From contig JASJEE010000011.1 in assembly GCA_030064835.1 (NCBI GenBank), positions 1-35,769 on the forward strand: a DNA stretch of 35,769 nucleotides, read 5' to 3'. Made by a program: the position numbers and the translations under genes. Below, piece after piece: positions 1-8,017 of this stretch (position 1 is its first letter; each line of letters starts with the position of its first letter). This stretch comes from Microcoleaceae cyanobacterium MO_207.B10. GTDB lineage: Bacteria > Cyanobacteriota > Cyanobacteriia > Cyanobacteriales > Microcoleaceae. Below the pieces are notes generated by a model. It was not told the origin of the DNA and did not search any database. It worked only from the letters and a program-made list of their open reading frames with translations.

Positions 1-77
1 TAGGGACGTTTCGCTATGCGACATGTTTGCGCAGCATTCCGGAACGGAAAACGCATTTTTGTTATGCAACGTCCGTA
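1..77. repeat. MITE-like 77-bp element, copy 1
   Basis: This 77-bp unit is repeated identically at 192-268. It opens with TAGGGACGTT and closes with AACGTCCGTA, which are inverted repeats of each other with one mismatch. The interior is G+C-richer than its surroundings and has no reading frame of note. The terminal inverted repeats, small size and multiple copies fit a non-autonomous MITE or REP-like element. The left end coincides with the window edge, so more may lie outside. Confidence 0.6.
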
Positions 78-191
78 CAGTTATCTATAGGATAGGGATC
101 TTTGGAATAATGAATTTTGGTGTTGCTGAAATTTTGGGATGAATATTACAGCGCTTTTCAGTTGAGTAAACCAGAAAACTTTTGTAGGAGG

Positions 192-268
192 TAGGGACGT
201 TTCGCTATGCGACATGTTTGCGCAGCATTCCGGAACGGAAAACGCATTTTTGTTATGCAACGTCCGTA
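192..268. repeat. MITE-like 77-bp element, copy 2
   Basis: This is the second full copy of the element at 1-77, in direct orientation and 191 bp downstream. The 114 bp between copies are A+T-rich and hold no gene. A much shorter relative that keeps both ends but has lost the interior is at 24641-24666. Confidence 0.6.
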
Positions 269-520
269 GGTCCTCAGGAGGCAAAGGCTAGTTTCAAAGC
301 TCTACATCCTCAAAGTTGCAACCGAATACAAGTCTTCGATTATGCCCCGAGTGCAAATCGACTGTGGTTTATCAAGCATGAAAACTGCTGTAATGGATAA
401 TTACCTCTGGTTAAAACCGTTATTGATTGAATATAAAGAAATATTATTTCTTCTTTTCCCCTTGAAAGGGGAGGCTAATAAAGCTGAATTATTTAATTAA
501 TAATTGTTAATAATTGTTAA
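269..520. other. Gene-poor spacer with possible gene debris
   Basis: No intact gene is visible. In one plus frame, about 301-381 reads as a short tail with a CPEC motif (343-354) ending at TGA 379-381. That could be the zinc-ribbon-like end of a decayed gene, but it is too short to name. A frame open from 218 to 400 starts inside the repeat element and is probably fortuitous. A 6-bp stem, CCCCTT/AAGGGG, sits at 458-471. Confidence 0.35.
441..508 (+). repeat. Dispersed AT-rich repeat, copy 1
   Basis: This segment is strongly similar to the reverse complement of about 22728-22798. Both contain a short C-run/G-run stem followed by a shared core that includes AATAAAGCTGAATTATTTAA. Here it begins about 12 bp beyond the stop of the truncated minus-strand gene at 521, suggesting its arrival and the truncation may be connected. 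Confidence 0.5.
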
Positions 521-895
521 TTATTCGTTTCCGAAAGGTGCATTTAATCCATTTTCTGCATCGGCAAAAACCTGAGAAAAATCCGCTGTACCATCTCCAT
601 CTGTATCGCGTAGTAAAAGTATTTGATCCTGGAAAAGTGATGTTACTAATACATCTCCAGTTGGAGTAACTCCTAACCAACGAGGATTTCCACTTTCAGG
701 AAAAACATTATCAGCAAAAACATTAACGATAAATCCATCTGGAACTTGCAACACTGGGTCATCTGGAATTGGAGCAAAATCGGCACCATTACCAGTAAAA
801 ATACGACTAGCAGGAATTTCTGGTAAGGATTCTAGAGAAATAAAGATATCCTCTAATTCCAAAGGTTCGGTTTCTATAAGTCCGTTAGTTAGCAT
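521..895 (-). pseudogene. Truncated sorbosone/glucose dehydrogenase-like beta-propeller gene
   Basis: The 124-residue product reads like the first blade of the soluble PQQ-type sugar dehydrogenase/NHL propeller family. It has a 'VPDGFIVNVFA' segment, then 'PRWLGVTPTGDVLVTS', then a calcium-loop-like 'DTDGDGTADF', then 'GLNAPFG', where the family normally continues for several hundred residues. The frame instead stops at once beside the dispersed repeat at 441-508, so the gene is read as 3'-truncated. No signal peptide is visible. The family usually acts outside the cytoplasm on sugars or aldehydes, but this fragment lacks most of the propeller and is unlikely to be an enzyme. The ATG start is the first available and has no strong Shine-Dalgarno. 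Confidence 0.55.
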
Positions 896-1463
896 TATTT
901 TTAGAGATGTTTTAGTTTCTGAATATTAGCAATAAATATACTATTCTAAATTTCCAAACCTAATCAAATATTAAGTTGCTATTTTTCCCTACAAATATAC
1001 ATCCTAGTATTTTAGATCGAGCAGCAACTAGACAAACAAATTTAACATTTTTTCTATTTTTTAATTTCAGGAGTATTTGATTAAGTTAGTATTAAGTTTT
1101 CCATACAAGCTAATGAAAGAAAATATTAATTCAATATTAAGTATAAATATTTTTCAATTACTCAATTAAATAATATCTAAATCTTGAGAAATTAGGTCTA
1201 TATTTATTCGGTTAAAGATTTAAAATAAATTATATATCTGATGAAAAATTAGATTAAGTTTCCTGCTCTGAGTTATGTAAAAAAGTCTATGTAATTTATG
1301 GAAATATTGGATGAGCATTTTCGCTACTATAGAAAATTTATGTTGCTCAATGATATATAACACCTAATATCTATTACAATAAAAGTTGTCAAATTTAAAC
1401 AGGTAAAATTTTGCCTGAATAGAGTGTAAACTAAAATTAGACAACCTAACATTATATTTAATT
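896..1463. other. 568-bp AT-rich spacer upstream of alaS
   Basis: The stretch between the truncated dehydrogenase (minus) and alaS (plus) is very A+T-rich with scattered stops in all frames. I see no gene, no T-box-like leader and no convincing terminator. It must contain the alaS promoter, but I cannot place one with confidence. Confidence 0.4.
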
Positions 1464-4088
1464 ATGTCTGCTAAAAAACTCACAGGTAACGAAATTCGCC
1501 AAAAGTTTCTCGACTTTTACGCACAACGGGAACACCCTATTTTACCCAGTGCATCCCTAGTTCCGGAAGACCCCACAGTATTACTGACTATTGCGGGAAT
1601 GTTACCTTTTAAACCCATATTTCTCGGACAACAACCCCGAAAATCTCCCCGCGCGACTACTTCCCAAAAATGTATCCGTACCAACGACATCGAAAATGTT
1701 GGTCGCACTGCGAGACATCACACTTTTTTTGAGATGTTGGGTAACTTCAGTTTTGGTGACTATTTTAAACCAGAGGCGATCGCTTTCGCTTGGGAACTTT
1801 CCACAAAAGTTTTCGGTTTACCACCAGAGCGTTTAGTTGTCAGCGTCTTCCGAGAGGATGATGAAGCGTTTGCTCTTTGGCGCGACCAAATTGGGATTCC
1901 GGCACATCGCATTCAACGGATGGATGAGGAGGATAATTTTTGGGCATCAGGCCCCACAGGCCCCTGTGGACCCTGTTCGGAAATTTATTATGATTTTCAT
2001 CCAGAATTAGGGGATGATAACATTGATTTGGAAGACGACAGCAGGTTTATCGAATTTTATAATCTGGTGTTTATGCAATATAACCGGGATGCAGGGGGAA
2101 ATTTAACTCCACTGGAAAACCGAAATATTGATACGGGGATGGGGTTAGAAAGGATGGCGCAAATATTACAAAAAGTGCCGAATAATTATGAAACTGACCT
2201 GATTTTTCCGATCATTAAAACTGCTGCGGATATTGCTGGTATCGACTATGCAAAAAGTGACGACAAAACTAAAGTTTCTCTGAAAGTCATTGGCGACCAT
2301 GTGCGGGCAGTAGCTAATTTAATTGCTGATGGTGTGACTGCATCTAATGTTGGCAGGGGTTATATTTTGCGACGGTTAATTCGCCGAGTGGTGCGTCATG
2401 GTCGTTTGATTGGAATTTCTGGAGAGTTTACATCTAAAGTTGCGGAGACAGCGATCGCTCTTGCTGAGGATGTTTACCCTAATTTACGGGAACGGGAAAG
2501 TGCTATTCAAGCTGAGTTGCAACGGGAAGAGTCGGGTTTCCTGAAAACATTGGCGCGGGGTGAAAAACTGTTAGCAGAAGTTATGGCAAAACCGGAAACT
2601 CAGAAAAGCAAGCAAATTTCTGGGGAAGATGCTTTCAAGTTGTATGACACTTATGGTTTTCCATTGGAGTTGACTCAGGAAATAGCTGAAGAAAATGGTT
2701 TGACTGTTGATGTGAGTGGGTTTGACTCAGAAATGGAACAGGCGAAAGTCATCGCTCAGTTAGCACATCAAACTATTGACTTGACTGCCGAGGGTGGAGT
2801 CAAATTAGATGTTGACAAAACGGAATTTTTAGGGTACACAGATTTGACTTCCCCTGCACAGGTGATGGCATTAATAGCTGATGGCAAACAGGTTGAGGAT
2901 GCGGAAACGGGTACTCAAGTGCAAATTGTACTTGACAAAACTCCTTTTTATGGTGAGTCTGGGGGGCAAATAGGCGATCGCGGTTTTCTGACTGGGGATA
3001 ATGTGGTAGTGCGGATAGAAGACGTGCAAAAGCAAAATAATATTTTTGTGCATTTTGGTTCCGTGGAAAAGGGAACGTTAGAGTTAGGAATGACTGTGAA
3101 TGCTGAAATAGATGGTGTTTGTCGCCGTCGAGCGCAGGCAAATCATACGGCGACTCATTTGTTACAAGCAGCTTTGCGTTCTTTGGTAGATTCGTCAATT
3201 TCTCAAGCGGGTTCCTTGGTATCTTTTGACCGTTTGCGGTTTGATTTTAATTGTCCGCGAGGCTTGAAACCGGAGGAAGTCGAGCAAGTGGAAGCACAGG
3301 TGAATAGTTGGATAGCTGAAGCACATCCGGCGACGGTTGCAGAAATGCCATTGGAAGTAGCAAAGTCAAAAGGAGCGGTTGCTATGTTTGGAGAAAAATA
3401 TGCTGATGTGGTGCGGGTAGTTGACTATCCGGGAGTGTCGATGGAATTATGTGGGGGAACTCATGTAAATAATACGGCAGAAATTGGGATGTTTAAAATT
3501 ATTTCAGAAGCTGGTATTTCCTCTGGGGTGCGCCGGATTGAAGCGGTGGCAGGTTTGGCAGTTTTAGATTATTTGAACGTCCGGGATGTTGTGGTTAAGG
3601 AATTGAGCGATCGCTTCAAAGCAAAACCGGAGGAGTTATCGGAGCGGGTGAGTAACTTGCAGCAAGAGTTGAAGGAGTCGCAGAAACAGTTGGAGGCGTT
3701 GAAAGGGGAGTTAGCAGTAGCGAAGTCTGACCAGTTGTTAGGGAATGCTGAGACTGTCGGTGAGTTTCAGATATTAGTAGCGGAGATGCCTGGAGTTGAT
3801 GCGGAGGCGTTGAAAACTGCTGCGGAACGGTTACAACAAAAGTTGGGAGATAGTGCTGTGGTATTGGGTTCCGCGTTGGAGGAGAAGGTTAGTTTGGTTG
3901 CTGCTTTTAGTAAGTCTGTGAATGGTAAAGGTTTGCAAGCAGGGAAATTTATTGGCGGGATAGCGAAAATGTGTGGAGGGGGTGGCGGTGGCCGTCCGAA
4001 CTTGGCGCAAGCAGGGGGTCGCGATCCGAGTAAGTTGAAGGAAGCGTTGGAAAGTGCGAGGGAGCAGTTAGTTGATGGGTTGAAGTAG
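1464..4088 (+). CDS. alaS: Alanine--tRNA ligase
   Basis: Cytoplasmic class II aminoacyl-tRNA synthetase that charges tRNA-Ala and edits mis-charged Ser and Gly. The 874 residues match the normal bacterial length, so it is complete. The N-terminus is typical ([21 protein letters not shown]), followed by the catalytic core with '[21 protein letters not shown]' and '[17 protein letters not shown]'. The editing domain carries the zinc ligands H561, H565, C663 and H667 (HTATH and CGGTH). A coiled coil leads to the C-Ala domain with its glycine-rich '[17 protein letters not shown]' near the end. The ATG start directly precedes the usual N-terminal helix. Four HIP1 sites lie inside the gene, marking it as native. 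It appears to be transcribed alone and ends in a hairpin at 4100-4121. Confidence 0.97.
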   Translation: MSAKKLTGNEIRQKFLDFYAQREHPILPSASLVPEDPTVLLTIAGMLPFKPIFLGQQPRKSPRATTSQKCIRTNDIENVGRTARHHTFFEMLGNFSFGDYFKPEAIAFAWELSTKVFGLPPERLVVSVFREDDEAFALWRDQIGIPAHRIQRMDEEDNFWASGPTGPCGPCSEIYYDFHPELGDDNIDLEDDSRFIEFYNLVFMQYNRDAGGNLTPLENRNIDTGMGLERMAQILQKVPNNYETDLIFPIIKTAADIAGIDYAKSDDKTKVSLKVIGDHVRAVANLIADGVTASNVGRGYILRRLIRRVVRHGRLIGISGEFTSKVAETAIALAEDVYPNLRERESAIQAELQREESGFLKTLARGEKLLAEVMAKPETQKSKQISGEDAFKLYDTYGFPLELTQEIAEENGLTVDVSGFDSEMEQAKVIAQLAHQTIDLTAEGGVKLDVDKTEFLGYTDLTSPAQVMALIADGKQVEDAETGTQVQIVLDKTPFYGESGGQIGDRGFLTGDNVVVRIEDVQKQNNIFVHFGSVEKGTLELGMTVNAEIDGVCRRRAQANHTATHLLQAALRSLVDSSISQAGSLVSFDRLRFDFNCPRGLKPEEVEQVEAQVNSWIAEAHPATVAEMPLEVAKSKGAVAMFGEKYADVVRVVDYPGVSMELCGGTHVNNTAEIGMFKIISEAGISSGVRRIEAVAGLAVLDYLNVRDVVVKELSDRFKAKPEELSERVSNLQQELKESQKQLEALKGELAVAKSDQLLGNAETVGEFQILVAEMPGVDAEALKTAAERLQQKLGDSAVVLGSALEEKVSLVAAFSKSVNGKGLQAGKFIGGIAKMCGGGGGGRPNLAQAGGRDPSKLKEALESAREQLVDGLK

Positions 4089-4099
4089 GTTATAATTAT

Positions 4100-4121
4100 A
4101 GGGTGTGCTGAAACACACCCT
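4100..4121 (+). terminator. Hairpin downstream of alaS
   Basis: A perfect 8-bp stem AGGGTGTG/CACACCCT with a 6-nt loop begins 12 bp after the alaS stop. There is no clean U-tract after it, so it could be a weak intrinsic terminator, an mRNA 3'-end stabiliser, or a copy of the common cyanobacterial GGGTGYG palindrome. A similar palindrome lies just beyond carB. Confidence 0.5.
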
Positions 4122-4164
4122 AATTTACTCAAAGTTATATTGTTTTCTAAACTAATCAAGCAAA

Positions 4165-6162
4165 ATGGCAAATAATAAACGAAAACTCCGCCCTCGAATT
4201 AATTACAGACATACACTTTTAGAACTTTCAGTCAATAGAAAAGATCCCTGTGAAGTTATTAGGGAATTAATATCTAATTCTTACGATGCAGGAGCATCAA
4301 TTATTGAAATTTATCCTTTGCTCCAATACTCAGGATTTATATTTTTTGATAATGGCATTGGTATAAGTGATAGGCAAAAAATTAATGGTGTAACTCCTTT
4401 AGATGCTTTTTTTTCGATTGGTCTTTCTACTAAAACAAAAGGAGATTCTATAGGTTATAAATGTCAAGGTTCAAAGCTTTGTTTTGCTTCTGGTAAGTTT
4501 GCATTAATAACTAGATGTAAAGACGAAGATGAAAGTTATTGGCGTAGAGTAATTATAGATAATCCCAGAGACACTTTAGATTCAGAAAATGAAAATGTTG
4601 AGGTTTCTGAAGATCGACAACCCTGGAACACATTGCTCAACCTATTACATCAACCTGATTCTCGAACAACCGCTATTTTACAACAATTAAATAAAGACTA
4701 TTTTGATTCAAAGTTTAAAAGTGGTACTTTAATTTTAGTGAAGTATTTAGAAGTAGATAATTTCCCTCATTATTATAGTACCGATAACGACTATCCTTAT
4801 ATCAAAAGTTATATAAGATTTTATACGAGGCACGGGGATGTTAGAATATTACAGCCAGAAACAACAGGATTTAGTTCTGTAGCAGCGAAAAATTTTAAGA
4901 CTTGTTCGACTTCATATAATGATAGATGTCATCTATTTCTTTGGAATTGTAGTAGTAAAACAGGAAATTTAGAGGAAATTCCTATAGGATATCCCTATGT
5001 AATTAGACCAGAAGTAATTCCTGGCTTAGAAAAATATGTGTCTTATAGTCCTGCTCAAATAAAACAGCTAACTAATGGAAAATTTTATGATAGAAGTGCA
5101 GATACTTTTAAATTTGGGGGTTTCAACTATTGTATTGCACTAGCTATTGATGGAAATCGTAGGGCACTTGACTATTATCAAGATTTAGATCGAGGTATAT
5201 ATAATCAATATAAAAAATCAGGAATTGAATTTACTTCTCAGAGAGGTACTTTTATTTGCTCAGAAGGAGTCAAGATTTGCCGATACAATGAAATATTTAG
5301 TCATGGCTCAATGCAAGAATATGCAGCTCTAAATGATAGTAAAGCACAGAGTCATTACTTGTTAGTAATAAATGGTAGCTTTAACCTAGTAACTGACAGA
5401 AATAATTTAAGTGAATCTTCTCTCAAAACTTTGAGAGATCCTCATTTCATAGAAAAAATTAAAGATTTTCTAGATCGAACATATAATCAGAGTAAAGTCT
5501 TTCAAGAGCTAATAGAAAGAATTGGAAATCAAGTTAGTCCTTCAAAAACTGAAGTCCAGGTCAAACAATTCAATAAAACTAAATCAAAAATCATAGAGCG
5601 TGACTATTTTTATATTCTTGATATTGAGCAATTAAAAGATAAAAAAATATTAGTTCCTATTACAGGAGAAGAACATGGAGTAGGTGCTTTATATACATTA
5701 TTGTCTTATTTTGTTCCATCTGAGTCGCCTTATGCCCATTTATGGTTACGTCCTCTAACTTTTTCAGGGCAAGGAATTGATAGTATAGCTGCTGAGTACG
5801 GTGACAATAGAATAAATAAAGAATTAAAAGGTTTAGAATACAAATTTTTATTCGCAACTGATGAGCTATTTAACCATCCATTAGTTATAACCGATCAAAT
5901 AATTTGTTGGGATATACATCAATCAGTAGTACCAGGTGAAACAGTAGATGATGGAGATTATGTTGGTGAGATAAATAAATCAGAGAAACTTCAAAAGATA
6001 GGATTTGAAATTATTAATATTGAGAGCAAGTCTGGTTCTGTTCACGATGATAAAATTTCCATAATATGTCTAAAAAAATTAATAGATAATACTTTTAATT
6101 GCCAGTGGAAAAAAAGTCGCTATAGTCAGAAAAAATCAGGAACAAAAAGCCGCAAAAGGTAA
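4165..6162 (+). CDS. GHKL (HSP90/MORC-like) ATPase with putative PD-(D/E)XK nuclease C-terminus
   Basis: A 665-residue protein. The N-terminal ~110 residues carry the GHKL ATP-binding fold: E34 and N38 in 'RELISNSYDAGA' (N box), D62-x-G64-x-G66 in 'DNGIG', and a lid at 86-104 with 'GYKCQGSK', where C100 may replace a glycine. A middle region of about 110-480 is probably the transducer. Residues ~500-620 look like a restriction-endonuclease fold: a helix with 'EEHGVGALYTLL', D539 in 'GIDS', then E558 and K560 in 'LEYK', then 'FNHP' and a strand 'QIICWDI'. The D-x18-E-x-K spacing fits PD-(D/E)XK nucleases. The tail is Lys/Arg-rich. Prokaryotic GHKL/MORC-like ATPases are known to occur with restriction-type nucleases, so a DNA-directed defence role is plausible but inferred. 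The gene is A+T-rich, lacks HIP1 sites and starts an accessory block. Confidence 0.75.
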   Translation: MANNKRKLRPRINYRHTLLELSVNRKDPCEVIRELISNSYDAGASIIEIYPLLQYSGFIFFDNGIGISDRQKINGVTPLDAFFSIGLSTKTKGDSIGYKCQGSKLCFASGKFALITRCKDEDESYWRRVIIDNPRDTLDSENENVEVSEDRQPWNTLLNLLHQPDSRTTAILQQLNKDYFDSKFKSGTLILVKYLEVDNFPHYYSTDNDYPYIKSYIRFYTRHGDVRILQPETTGFSSVAAKNFKTCSTSYNDRCHLFLWNCSSKTGNLEEIPIGYPYVIRPEVIPGLEKYVSYSPAQIKQLTNGKFYDRSADTFKFGGFNYCIALAIDGNRRALDYYQDLDRGIYNQYKKSGIEFTSQRGTFICSEGVKICRYNEIFSHGSMQEYAALNDSKAQSHYLLVINGSFNLVTDRNNLSESSLKTLRDPHFIEKIKDFLDRTYNQSKVFQELIERIGNQVSPSKTEVQVKQFNKTKSKIIERDYFYILDIEQLKDKKILVPITGEEHGVGALYTLLSYFVPSESPYAHLWLRPLTFSGQGIDSIAAEYGDNRINKELKGLEYKFLFATDELFNHPLVITDQIICWDIHQSVVPGETVDDGDYVGEINKSEKLQKIGFEIINIESKSGSVHDDKISIICLKKLIDNTFNCQWKKSRYSQKKSGTKSRKR

Positions 6163-6203
6163 CTATCAATTGTTAGTATAAAGTTAGTTATTTTTTAGCA
6201 ATA

Positions 6204-6223
6204 AGGAGGGTATCAGCCCGCCT
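6204..6223. terminator. Weak hairpin after the GHKL gene
   Basis: AGGAGGG pairs with CCCGCCT with one mismatch around a 6-nt loop. It lies between the plus-strand GHKL gene and the small minus-strand frame ending at 6246, so it could serve as a terminator for either. It is short and imperfect. Confidence 0.25.
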
Positions 6224-6245
6224 GAAAATTATTGATTTAGAAGTT

Positions 6246-6419
6246 TCAATCTACATGATTTGAAATATCTTCACTATTATTCCAGATAGGTATTCCGTCT
6301 TCAGGTTCAAACTTCACAGTTGGTTCATTTTTTTCAGGTTGTTTAGGTGGTTTTAGTTCCTGATAAGTATCAGACGGTTTCTGATTTTAGTTTTCATTTT
6401 GTTGTGAATTATTAGACAT
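6246..6419 (-). pseudogene. Small hypothetical gene interrupted by an in-frame stop
   Basis: On the minus strand an ATG at 6419-6417 opens a frame of ten codons (MSNNSQQNEN), hits TAA, then continues in the same frame for 46 residues to TGA at 6248-6246. The later part has a non-random, proline- and charge-rich composition ('PPKQPEKNEPTVKFEPEDG' then 'IPIWNNSEDI') that looks like real protein. The simplest reading is a nonsense mutation, such as CAA to TAA, in a ~57-residue protein. Its start overlaps the ATG at 6418 of the plus-strand gene, a conflict that favours the later TTG start there. Function unknown. Confidence 0.35.
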
Positions 6420-6432
6420 GGAGGCTATTATT

Positions 6433-6948
6433 TTGACAGAAAAGGACAACTCTAATATACAACTAATTTACGAATATGCGCAGCAGGTTTTAAAAGATTT
6501 AGATTCTAGTCAAAACACTTTAAATACTAAGTTAGGAACAGTTATTGGGTTTGATGCTATTATGATTCGTTTTTCGTCAGATTTACCTGATAATTCCCTG
6601 GTTTTAAATTTGCCAGACACAGACATTTGTTTAAAGTGTAAAATGTGCTTAATTCTAAAAATACTAACTCTTTGTAGCTTAATTATTTCTTTGATTTGTG
6701 GATTATGGGGATTTAAACCAAAAAAAGGAGGAACAAATATTCTGCCTCAAAAGTTGATTGAAAAATGTCTTAGTATTACTGAAGAGCGTTATAGGCGTTC
6801 ATTAATTGAAGTTTGGAATCAGTCAATTATAGAGTTAGCTGAACTCAGAGACGCTACAGCTAAAATATTAAATAGAGCAGTTTTATTTCTTGGTTTTGCA
6901 GCTATTATATCAGCATTAGATGTGATATTGGCATCAATACTTAAATAA
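6433..6948 (+). CDS. Three-helix membrane protein, Pycsar/SLATT effector-like
   Basis: A ~171-residue protein. The open frame begins with ATG at 6418, but GGAGG at 6420-6424 sits 8 nt before TTG 6433, which therefore looks like the true start and also removes the overlap with the divergent small frame. There is an N-terminal helical segment, then hydrophobic stretches 'KLGTVIGFDAIMIRF' (weak) and 'CLILKILTLCSLIISLICGLWGF' (strong), a charged helical stretch of about 60 residues with 'EERYRRSLIEVWNQSIIEL', and a C-terminal helix 'AVLFLGFAAIISALDVILAS'. Two N-terminal membrane segments, a soluble helix and a last membrane segment is the plan of DUF5706/Pycsar-TM and SLATT-type effectors, which depolarise membranes during abortive infection. 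The family assignment rests on topology only. It follows the GHKL-nuclease gene and may work with it. Confidence 0.45.
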   Translation: MTEKDNSNIQLIYEYAQQVLKDLDSSQNTLNTKLGTVIGFDAIMIRFSSDLPDNSLVLNLPDTDICLKCKMCLILKILTLCSLIISLICGLWGFKPKKGGTNILPQKLIEKCLSITEERYRRSLIEVWNQSIIELAELRDATAKILNRAVLFLGFAAIISALDVILASILK

Positions 6949-6970
6949 ATTGCTTGTGTTTTAATTGTAA

Positions 6971-7013
6971 TTATCAACCGATTGACATATATGAAAAAGT
7001 AGGAGTGATCGCT
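6971..7013 (+). repeat. Coding-like duplicated segment, copy 1
   Basis: These 43 bp match 9975-10017 at 35 of 43 positions. Read in the shared frame both encode YQPID-x-YE-x-VG-x-IA, with several of the differences at third codon positions. Neither copy sits in an intact gene, so they look like debris of a duplicated coding sequence. I do not recognise the parent. Confidence 0.35.
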
Positions 7014-7064
7014 AATAATATGTTAAAATCAAAATAAGTCTATTTAACCATTCTAAAATAATAA

Positions 7065-7262
7065 TTGTACTTAAAAATAACTCCAAACCCAACCATAGAA
7101 CAAATAAAAGCTCTGATATTTCAGTTACCTATTCAGGAACAAATAACCCTGATAGAAGACCTTGAGGAAAGACTTGAAACTATCACCATGATGCAACTAG
7201 CAGAAACAGGTTTTTCACAGTGGAACGAACCAGAAGAAGATATTTACAATGTCGAATCCTAA
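7065..7262 (+). CDS. MazE-type antitoxin-like small protein
   Basis: A 65-residue acidic protein with a probable TTG start. It contains a helical 'TIEQIKALIFQLPIQEQITLIEDLEERLE', a pattern common in cyanobacterial antitoxins that precede PemK/MazF toxins. Its last 14 bases overlap the toxin start at 7249, indicating translational coupling. The antitoxin would bind and neutralise the toxin and usually represses the operon. No clear DNA-binding fold can be named. The start is uncertain because no strong Shine-Dalgarno precedes it. Confidence 0.55.
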   Translation: MYLKITPNPTIEQIKALIFQLPIQEQITLIEDLEERLETITMMQLAETGFSQWNEPEEDIYNVES

Positions 7263-7595
7263 ACCTCAAGAAATTTGGTTAGTTCGCTTCCCTTTTAGCG
7301 ATTTAACTTCTACAAAAGTTAGACCTGCACTAATTTTAGCAGTTCATAGAGAAGAAGCAATTATTTTAGGGATATTCTCGAAAGTTACTAATAGTAATTT
7401 ACAAACTACTTGGGTATTAATGTCAGAAGAACATCCCAATTTCTTACAAACAGGTTTAAAAAGACTTCATTAATTAGGGCAGATAAAATTGCTACAGTTA
7501 GCAATTCAGTTTTTCACAAAAAAATAGGAGACTTACCATCAGAAATTTTTGTATTGGTACAAGAAGCGGTAAAAAATTCTCTGAATATTCCTTAA
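7249..7595 (+). CDS. PemK/MazF-family endoribonuclease toxin, frameshifted
   Basis: The first frame (7249-7473) begins 'KPQEIWLVRFPFSDLTSTKVRPALIL', the classic MazF/PemK N-terminus, and stops prematurely at TAA 7471. The family C-terminus, 'KTSLIRADKIATV...FHKKIGDL', continues in the -1 frame to TAA 7593. The junction is a TTTAAAA heptamer at 7455-7461, phased as T TTA AAA. A -1 slip there yields the continuous 'TGLKKTSLIRADKIATV'. Either the ribosome shifts on this slippery sequence, or one A was lost from an A6 run by mutation or sequencing error. Full product about 115 residues, normal for the family. MazF-type toxins cleave mRNA at short motifs. The gene overlaps the upstream antitoxin by 14 nt. 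Confidence 0.7.
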
Positions 7596-8017
7596 AGAAA
7601 CTTTTGTCTATTAAAATAGCTGGTAAAAAAATGGGTTAACTATACACTATGATATAGATTTTTTAGGACATATTTGGAATAGTGTCAATTGGGAGCGATC
7701 GTGTGGCGGTAGAGATGATTAAATGATAATAGTGTAATGTGCGTTAGAACCTAATGTAGGTTGGGTTGAGGTCACGAAACCCAACATAACCCAGTATATA
7801 AACGTTTTTGTTGGGTTAAGCGAGAGCGCAACCCAACCTACAACTGGCAAAAAATAGTTTGATTGTATATGTATAAAGATTTTTTACTCGCTAGAATTGT
7901 AACCCCTAGAAAAACTATAGACATTGGTAGATGAACCGTTGGTATCAGAATATTTTAAAACTCTTGAAGTATAATAATCGGGTTCAGTATAAATCGTCTT
8001 TTAGCCAAGTTTCCTTT
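7596..8017. other. 422-bp spacer between the toxin and the DUF697-like gene
   Basis: The space between the convergent genes contains the large palindrome at 7755-7842 and otherwise A+T-rich sequence without a coherent frame. No RNA gene is recognised. Confidence 0.4.
7755..7842. repeat. 88-bp inverted-repeat element (TGTAGGTTGGGTTG type)
   Basis: The outer arms TGTAGGTTGGGTTG (7755-7768) and CAACCCAACCTACA (7829-7842) are perfect 14-bp inverted repeats. A second nested pair, CCCAACA and TGTTGGG, lies inside. The GTTGGGTT palindrome family is widespread between cyanobacterial genes and resembles a small MITE. It could also act as a bidirectional terminator here, since genes converge on it. 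Confidence 0.6.

Noticed and set aside
218-400. 60-codon plus-strand frame at the left edge
   Set aside because: It starts inside the MITE-like repeat and has no recognisable domain; another frame carries the only protein-like motif (CPEC).
896-1463. T-box or tRNA-like leader upstream of alaS
   Set aside because: No T-box consensus, specifier stem or antiterminator is visible, and such leaders are not expected in cyanobacteria.
2800-3198. Open minus-strand frame inside alaS
   Set aside because: It is antisense to a highly conserved enzyme and has no family features; a shadow frame, like those at 3767-4171 and 1517-1708.
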